Below, one piece after another: positions 1 through 3,253 of a stretch of 7,604 bases of DNA. The position numbers and the translations under genes were made by a program. Within the stretch, counting starts at the first letter, position 1. The number at the start of each line of letters is the position of its first letter. The DNA comes from an uncultured Collinsella sp. (GTDB lineage Bacteria > Actinomycetota > Coriobacteriia > Coriobacteriales > Coriobacteriaceae). Location: positions 1 through 7,604 of the forward strand of contig CABRHR010000099.1 in assembly GCA_902470835.1 (NCBI GenBank), in the 5' to 3' direction. The notes under the pieces were generated by a model. The model was not told where the DNA came from and did no database searches. It saw only the letters and a list, made by a program, of their open reading frames with translations.

Positions 1-132
1 ATCCCCGGCCTTGCCGCCGTGTGCCTGACCCTGCTGGTCTGCAAGCTCCTCAAGAAGAAGGTCAGCCCGATCGTCATCATCCTGGCTCTCTTCGCCATCG
101 GCATCATCGGTCGAGTCTGCGGCTTCATGTAA
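1..132 (+). CDS. PTS mannose/fructose/sorbose family EIID component, C-terminal fragment
   Basis: Frame 1 is open from the first base to a TAA at 130-132 and gives 43 residues, from IPGLAAVCLTLL to IIGRVCGFM. The piece has a hydrophobic segment, a short basic loop (KLLKKKVSPI) and a second hydrophobic segment ending almost at the C-terminus. This matches the closing part of mannose-family EIID proteins such as ManZ, where a similar LL(K/R)KKV(N/S)P loop precedes the last membrane helix. EIID is the membrane partner of EIIC in the sugar channel that imports and phosphorylates hexoses using EIIA and EIIB. The start and most of the gene lie outside the window, so the substrate cannot be read. 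The DUF956 gene just downstream supports the assignment, because it usually follows man-type PTS genes. What is seen is only the tail; the family call is by remembered similarity. Confidence 0.78.
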   Translation: MPGLAAVCLTLLVCKLLKKKVSPIVIILALFAIGIIGRVCGFM

Positions 133-188
133 GCACGCTTCGGCTTAAGACCGAGAGTAGCTAGACAAGGGCTTTTGAGCCATTGAAA

Positions 189-236
189 CGGACCGCACCC
201 GGTGGGTACACTGGATGCGGTCCGATTGTTTTATTT
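189..236 (+). terminator. Intrinsic terminator or attenuator between the PTS EIID gene and manO
   Basis: A 9-bp perfect stem (189-197 with 216-224, CGGACCGCA/TGCGGTCCG) is followed by one C/A mismatch. A 6-bp inner stem (199-204 with 209-214, one G-T wobble) then closes on a GGTA tetraloop. The tail at 225-236 is T-rich (ATTGTTTTATTT). This is a good Rho-independent terminator for the PTS operon. The tail touches the GGAGG of the next gene, so read-through would set the level of ManO, or the hairpin may act as a partial terminator. No clear promoter lies between the hairpin and the manO start. Confidence 0.82.
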
Positions 237-241
237 GGAGG
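237..241 (+). promoter_or_regulatory. Ribosome binding site of manO
   Basis: GGAGG lies 11 nt before the ATG at 253 and fixes that start. The in-frame codon at 202 (GTG) would start inside the terminator hairpin and has no Shine-Dalgarno sequence. Confidence 0.7.
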
Positions 242-252
242 GCGAGGCGCGC

Positions 253-651
253 ATGGCGCAATCTCAGAACAGCACGGTCGATCTGGCGACGCCGGCAACC
301 TGTCTGATGGGACTTACCAGCCACGGCAACGTGATGGTGGGCAACAAGGCATTCGAGTACTACAACGAGCGCAATCCCGAGGATTATATTCAAATCCCGT
401 GGGACGAGGTCGACTATATTGCCGCCGAGGTTTTGCGCGGCACCAAGAAGATCACGCGTTTTGCCATCTTCACCAAGGACAACGGTCACTTTACGTTTTC
501 GACGCGCGACGACAAAGAGACGTTGCGCGCGGTCCGCAAGTACGTCGACGAGGACAAGCTCGTGCGTTCGCCCGACTTTATCGATGTGACGGCCAAGGGT
601 GCCAAGAGCATCCCTTCCGTTATCAAAAACCTCTTCCACAAAGGCAACTAG
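253..651 (+). CDS. manO: DUF956 family protein (ManO-like), PTS-associated
   Basis: This 132-residue protein begins MAQSQNSTVDLATPATCL and ends IKNLFHKGN. It has no signal peptide or membrane segment, so it should be cytoplasmic. The pattern matches the DUF956 family as I know it: an early ATxxGLTxxGNVMVG stretch, then YIQIPWDEVDYIAAEV, a RFAIFT strand, a basic FSTRDDKETLRAVRKYV segment and a closing SFxxVIKNLF-like helix. DUF956 (ManO) genes usually sit directly behind manXYZ in Firmicutes, and a role in regulating the mannose PTS has been proposed. The biochemical function is not settled. Here it follows the EIID tail with a 120-bp gap containing a terminator, so its expression is probably uncoupled from, or lower than, that of the transporter. 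The ATG at 253 is chosen for its GGAGG and because the extra 17 residues upstream would be encoded by the hairpin. The length is ordinary for the family. Confidence 0.85.
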   Translation: MAQSQNSTVDLATPATCLMGLTSHGNVMVGNKAFEYYNERNPEDYIQIPWDEVDYIAAEVLRGTKKITRFAIFTKDNGHFTFSTRDDKETLRAVRKYVDEDKLVRSPDFIDVTAKGAKSIPSVIKNLFHKGN

Positions 652-659
652 CTCTTCAC

Positions 660-728
660 AAGTTGCGGTGAAATAGTTCCTAAATACGGCTTTAGATGCT
701 TCAGACAGGAACTATTCCACCGCAACTT
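660..728. repeat. Long imperfect palindrome, possible intergenic repeat element
   Basis: Two 22-nt arms (660-681 and 707-728) are reverse complements except for one A/C mismatch (671 against 717). They enclose a 25-nt loop. The left arm is AAGTTGCGGTG, A, AATAGTTCCT. No T-tract follows on either strand, so it is not a typical intrinsic terminator. It begins 9 bases after the manO stop and could protect the 3' end of that mRNA or be one copy of a dispersed palindromic element. Nothing in it looks coding. Whether it recurs in the genome cannot be seen here. Confidence 0.75.
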
Positions 729-750
729 CGAAGTCTAGTCATGCGACGTA

Positions 751-776
751 TTGCGATGCAGTAAATCTGCTACACT
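751..776 (+). promoter_or_regulatory. Probable promoter of tRNA-Arg
   Basis: TACACT at 771-776 is a good -10 box located 10 bases before the tRNA 5' end at 787, which fits a short leader. The best -35-like match is TTGCGA at 751-756, but the spacer is only 14 nt, well under the usual 17. The -10 is therefore more convincing than the -35. The tRNA might also be co-transcribed from manO, because no terminator with a T-tract separates them. Confidence 0.42.
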
Positions 777-786
777 AGTACAACAT

Positions 787-862
787 GCCTCCGTAGCTCA
801 GGGGATAGAGCACCGCTCTCCTAAAGCGGGTGTCGACGGTTCGAATCCGCCCGGGGGCACCA
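787..862 (+). tRNA. tRNA-Arg (anticodon CCT), CCA encoded
   Basis: This 76-nt gene folds as a class I tRNA. The acceptor stem pairs 787-793 (GCCTCCG) with 852-858 (CGGGGGC), with one T-G wobble. The D-stem is 796-799 with 808-811. The anticodon stem is 813-817 (CCGCT) with 825-829 (AGCGG), and the loop CTCCTAA carries anticodon CCT at 820-822, which reads AGG. The T-arm is 835-839, loop TTCGAAT at 840-846, then 847-851. The discriminator A and the CCA (859-862) are encoded. One oddity is that the T-stem has an A836/C850 mismatch, and the 3' acceptor strand uses G855 opposite T790. The 5' half would pair perfectly with a slightly different 3' half. The gene stays plausible as functional, but its 3' end may have been exchanged (see the duplication downstream). 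Confidence 0.93.
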
Positions 863-914
863 GAGGAATATCGAGCCCGGTACCGCTGTGGTGCCGGGCT
901 CTTCTGGTCTAAGG
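840..914 (+). repeat. Direct repeat copy 1: tRNA 3' end plus terminator
   Basis: These 75 bp recur at 968-1042, exactly 128 bp downstream, with four substitutions by eye. Two are in the hairpin loop and its edge (888-889) and two are in the T-rich tail. The copy runs from the T-loop of the functional tRNA-Arg through its CCA and across the whole terminator hairpin. Confidence 0.92.
873..910 (+). terminator. Intrinsic terminator of tRNA-Arg (copy 1)
   Basis: A 12-bp stem (873-884 with 890-901, one T-G wobble) closes on the loop GCTGT and is followed by TTCTGGTCT. The stem is very strong but the T-tract is interrupted, so termination may be incomplete. Confidence 0.72.
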
Positions 915-940
915 GCGGGATTCGGACCATCGACACCCGC
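913..940 (-). repeat. Inverted fragment of tRNA-Arg (anticodon-stem end to T-arm)
   Basis: The reverse complement of this stretch matches 826-853 inside the tRNA. The first 23 nt (from GCGGGTGTCGA to CGAATCC) agree except for two transitions, and one C is inserted after that. It therefore lies as a diverged inverted copy of the variable region and T-arm, between the two direct repeats. Its own T-stem does not pair well and no 5' half is present, so it is not a working tRNA. Confidence 0.8.
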
Positions 941-967
941 GTCACCAATTTCCCCGCGGGGGGAGTT

Positions 968-990
968 TTCGAATCCGCCCGGGGGCACCA
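968..990 (+). pseudogene. tRNA-Arg 3'-end fragment (23 nt, includes CCA)
   Basis: The sequence is identical to the last 23 nt of the functional tRNA (840-862), from the T-loop to the CCA. The bases before it (GAGTT at 963-967) cannot pair with the T-stem half CCGCC, and no D-arm or anticodon arm precedes it. It is a truncated duplicate of the kind left when an element integrates at a tRNA 3' end, or when this end is duplicated by another route. Confidence 0.8.
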
Positions 991-1000
991 GAGGAATATC

Positions 1001-1039
1001 GAGCCCGGTACCGCTACGGTGCCGGGCTCTTTTGGTTTA
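1001..1039 (+). terminator. Intrinsic terminator (copy 2)
   Basis: Same 12-bp stem as copy 1 (1001-1012 with 1018-1029, loop GCTAC), but with a better tail, TTTTTGGTTT at 1030-1039. It would stop transcripts that read through copy 1 and shield the convergent kinase operon from tRNA transcription. Confidence 0.78.
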
Positions 1040-1065
1040 AGGCATGCCGTAGTATTCGCTGCTTC

Positions 1066-1107
1066 AGATAAAGAAAGCGCCCGCTTGCTGGGGGAGCAAG
1101 CGGGCGC
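1066..1107 (-). terminator. Intrinsic terminator of the pstP/SEDS-PBP/pknB operon
   Basis: A perfect 13-bp stem (1077-1089 with 1095-1107, GCGCCCGCTTGCT) closes on a GGGGG loop as written on the plus strand. On the minus strand it is followed by TTTCTTTATCTG, a usable T-tract, and it begins 52 bases after the kinase stop codon. The other side of the stem (CTGTGAGC) has no T-tract, so it terminates mainly the minus-strand operon. Confidence 0.87.
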
Positions 1108-1159
1108 CTGTGAGCGAATATGTTTGCGGCGAGAGCCGTGATGAGCGGTGGGGTGGCGA

Positions 1160-3121
1160 CTAGTTGGTCGTACCGGAATCGTCACCCGTGCCCGAGCCAG
1201 AGCCAGAGCCCGAGCCAGAAAGTGCGACTGTTAGCGTGATCGTGCTGTCGGTGGACTGCTTGCCGGTGGGGGAGACGCCCGTAACGGTGGCATCCTCATT
1301 ACCGCTTACGGGATTGCCGTTCTGGTCACAGAAGCCGATGTTATAGAAACCGGCGTTGTTGAGCGCGGTGACGGCGGCGGAGATGCTCTTACCGTACAGG
1401 TTGCCCGGGACGGCGGCCTTGCCGGACTTCTTGGCAATGACGACGGTAATCGTGGCGCCGGGCTTCTGCTTGCCGCTGGGGTTCCAGCTGATCACGGTGC
1501 CCTCGGTAACCGAGTCGTTCTCCTGGTAGCTAACGTCGACGCCAAAGCCTGCCATATCGAGGGCGTTGCGCGCCTGGGCCTCGGTCATGTCGGTCAGGTC
1601 GGGGACGGACGTGGTATCTGGGCCGCTCGAGACCTTGTACGAGATGGTCGTGCCCTTCGCGACTTCCTTACCGGCTTCGGTGCCCTGCTCAAAGACCTGG
1701 CCCTCATCGACCTCGTTGGCCTCCTCGGAGGCGTTGCCCTTCAGGCCAACGCTTGCCAGCGCGGCCTCGGCCTGGTCTTTGGTCAAGCCGACAAGCCGGG
1801 GAACCTCAACCTTCTCGGAGGGCTTGGGGCCCTTGGAGATTACCAGGTTCACCTTGGTGCCCTTGGCCTTCTTGGTGTTGCCGTTGGGCGTCTGCTCGGC
1901 GACCTTGCCCTCGTCGACATCGTCATTGTAGCTTTGGTCGATGGTGCCGACCTCGAGGCCGGCTTCCTTAATCAGCTCGACGGCAGTCTGCTGGTCTTTG
2001 CCCAGCACATCGGGCACGGTGACCTGCTCGCCGCCAAAGAGTCCTGTGGCAAAGGCCACCACGATGCCGATGACGGCAACGGCTGCCACCATGGCGGCGA
2101 TGATCTTGTTCTTGTTGGATTTGGGCTCTTCGACCTCGTAGGAGCCGGTGGAGCCCGAAACCGAGCTACGGGCGGTATTCTGGCCGCTCACGCCCGAGAC
2201 GGGACGCACCATGGCGCGCGTCTGATCGGAAAGCTCGCGAGTCTTGGTGGCGCCCAGCTCACCGGGGGCACCGATGATGCGCGTGGGCTCCGAGACGTTG
2301 ACGGCACGGCCCGACAGGTAGCTGTTGAGCACCTGACGCAGCTCGTCGGCGGTCTGGAAGCGGTTTGCCGGGTCCTTCTCCATGCACTTGAGGATGATGC
2401 GCTCAAGGTCGGCGTCGACACCGGAGTTGATCTGGCTCGGCGGAATAGGCAGCTCGTTGACCTGCTTGAGTGCGACCGAGATAGCGTCGTCACCGTCAAA
2501 GGGAACGCGGCCGGTGGCGCACTCATACATCACGACGCCCAGCGAGTAGATATCCGAGGTGGGGCCGAGGTCCTGACCGCGGGTCTGCTCGGGGCTGACG
2601 TAGTGGGCGGTTCCCAGCACGTTGTTGTCTTGCGTGAGGTGGCTGTTCTTGGCGCGCGCGATGCCAAAGTCCATCACCTTGATGTTGCCGTCGGGCAGCA
2701 CCATGATGTTTTGCGGCTTAATGTCGCGGTGGATGATCTCGTGCTTGTGGGCGACCGAAAGCGCGGAGCTGATCTGCGAGCCGATCTGGGCGACCTTCTT
2801 GGGGTCGAGGGCGCCGTGGCTCTTGATGCCGCTCTTAAGGTCGGTTCCGCGCAGGTACTCCATGACGATGTAATAGGTGTCGCCGTCCTTGCCCCAATCG
2901 TAGACGCCCACGATATAGGGGGAGGAGAGACCGGCTGCTGCCTGGGCCTCCTGCTTAAAGCGTGCGGCGAAGGTTGCGTCGCCAGCATACTGCGGCAGCA
3001 TGATCTTGACGGCAACCGTGCGGTCGAGGACCTGGTCCTGTGCACGGTAGACGGTCGCCATGCCGCCTGTTCCCACCTTATCCTTGAGGAGGTATCTTCC
3101 CCCGAGGACCCTCTGTTCCAT
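1160..3121 (-). CDS. pknB: PASTA-domain Ser/Thr protein kinase (PknB-like), membrane-anchored
   Basis: The 653-residue kinase starts at the ATG at 3121. AGGAG lies 5 nt before it, whereas the ATG at 3136 has no good site. The kinase domain (about 10-270) is complete. It has a glycine loop GTGGMATVY (17-25), the ATP-binding K39 in VAVK, alpha-C E58, HRDIKPQN (131-138) with catalytic D133, DFG (151-153), and an activation loop with T163 and T171 before SPE (176-178). A 70-residue linker holds three Thr-Arg sites (T280, T294, T301). One membrane helix (about 340-362) leads to four extracellular PASTA repeats, near 367-431, 438-500, 505-567 and 570-634. The last repeat is the most divergent. A Ser-Gly run (635-644) and an acidic tail end the protein. 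By family knowledge, PASTA domains bind muropeptides or lipid II, and the kinase phosphorylates cell-wall and division proteins. It is the last gene of the operon, 132 nt after the SEDS-PBP stop, and no pknA paralogue is present. Confidence 0.95.
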   Translation of the reverse strand: MEQRVLGGRYLLKDKVGTGGMATVYRAQDQVLDRTVAVKIMLPQYAGDATFAARFKQEAQAAAGLSSPYIVGVYDWGKDGDTYYIVMEYLRGTDLKSGIKSHGALDPKKVAQIGSQISSALSVAHKHEIIHRDIKPQNIMVLPDGNIKVMDFGIARAKNSHLTQDNNVLGTAHYVSPEQTRGQDLGPTSDIYSLGVVMYECATGRVPFDGDDAISVALKQVNELPIPPSQINSGVDADLERIILKCMEKDPANRFQTADELRQVLNSYLSGRAVNVSEPTRIIGAPGELGATKTRELSDQTRAMVRPVSGVSGQNTARSSVSGSTGSYEVEEPKSNKNKIIAAMVAAVAVIGIVVAFATGLFGGEQVTVPDVLGKDQQTAVELIKEAGLEVGTIDQSYNDDVDEGKVAEQTPNGNTKKAKGTKVNLVISKGPKPSEKVEVPRLVGLTKDQAEAALASVGLKGNASEEANEVDEGQVFEQGTEAGKEVAKGTTISYKVSSGPDTTSVPDLTDMTEAQARNALDMAGFGVDVSYQENDSVTEGTVISWNPSGKQKPGATITVVIAKKSGKAAVPGNLYGKSISAAVTALNNAGFYNIGFCDQNGNPVSGNEDATVTGVSPTGKQSTDSTITLTVALSGSGSGSGSGTGDDSGTTN

Positions 3122-3126
3122 TCCTG

Positions 3127-3131
3127 CTCCT
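3127..3131 (-). promoter_or_regulatory. Ribosome binding site deciding the pknB start
   Basis: AGGAG on the minus strand lies 5 nt before the ATG at 3121. It sits inside the five codons that would be added if the ATG at 3136 were used, so the shorter protein (MEQRVLGGRY...) is preferred. Confidence 0.75.
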
Positions 3132-3253
3132 AACATAACTATTCGCTCAACGATGTGTGTAGTACCTACGATGTGGCCGCTGGGGCCGTGTGGCGTGTTG
3201 CCGCTAACTCTTCGGTCGCGGCGCGTCTCGGGTGTCCGATTCGATCATGGGCA

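Larger units (their letters stand above)
968..1042 (+). repeat. Direct repeat copy 2: tRNA 3' end plus terminator
   Basis: Second copy of the 75-bp unit at 840-914, about 95% identical by eye. The spacer between the copies (915-967) contains most of the inverted tRNA fragment and a GC palindrome, CCCCGCGGGG, at 952-961. No integrase or other mobility gene lies nearby. Confidence 0.92.

Noticed and set aside
145..639. 164-residue minus-strand frame and a 162-residue plus frame over manO
   Set aside because: Both are shadows of the DUF956 coding frame, which has a ribosome binding site and a recognisable family pattern.
968..990. Second functional tRNA gene
   Set aside because: Only the 3' quarter is present. 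The preceding bases do not pair to form a T-stem and there is no anticodon arm.
775..1185. 136-residue minus-strand reading frame (and a plus-strand one at 830-1141) with GRIRTVDTRF-like segments
   Set aside because: These are translations of the tRNA gene, its duplicate and the terminators. Such tRNA-derived frames are a common misannotation.
1934..3133. 399-residue plus-strand frame opposite the kinase gene
   Set aside because: It mirrors the kinase codons in high-GC DNA, is rich in His, Asp, Val and Leu without domain motifs, and the kinase on the other strand is complete.
3122..3210. Dedicated promoter for pknB in the gap
   Set aside because: No pair of -35 and -10 boxes with good spacing could be seen on the minus strand, so it is not listed as a feature.
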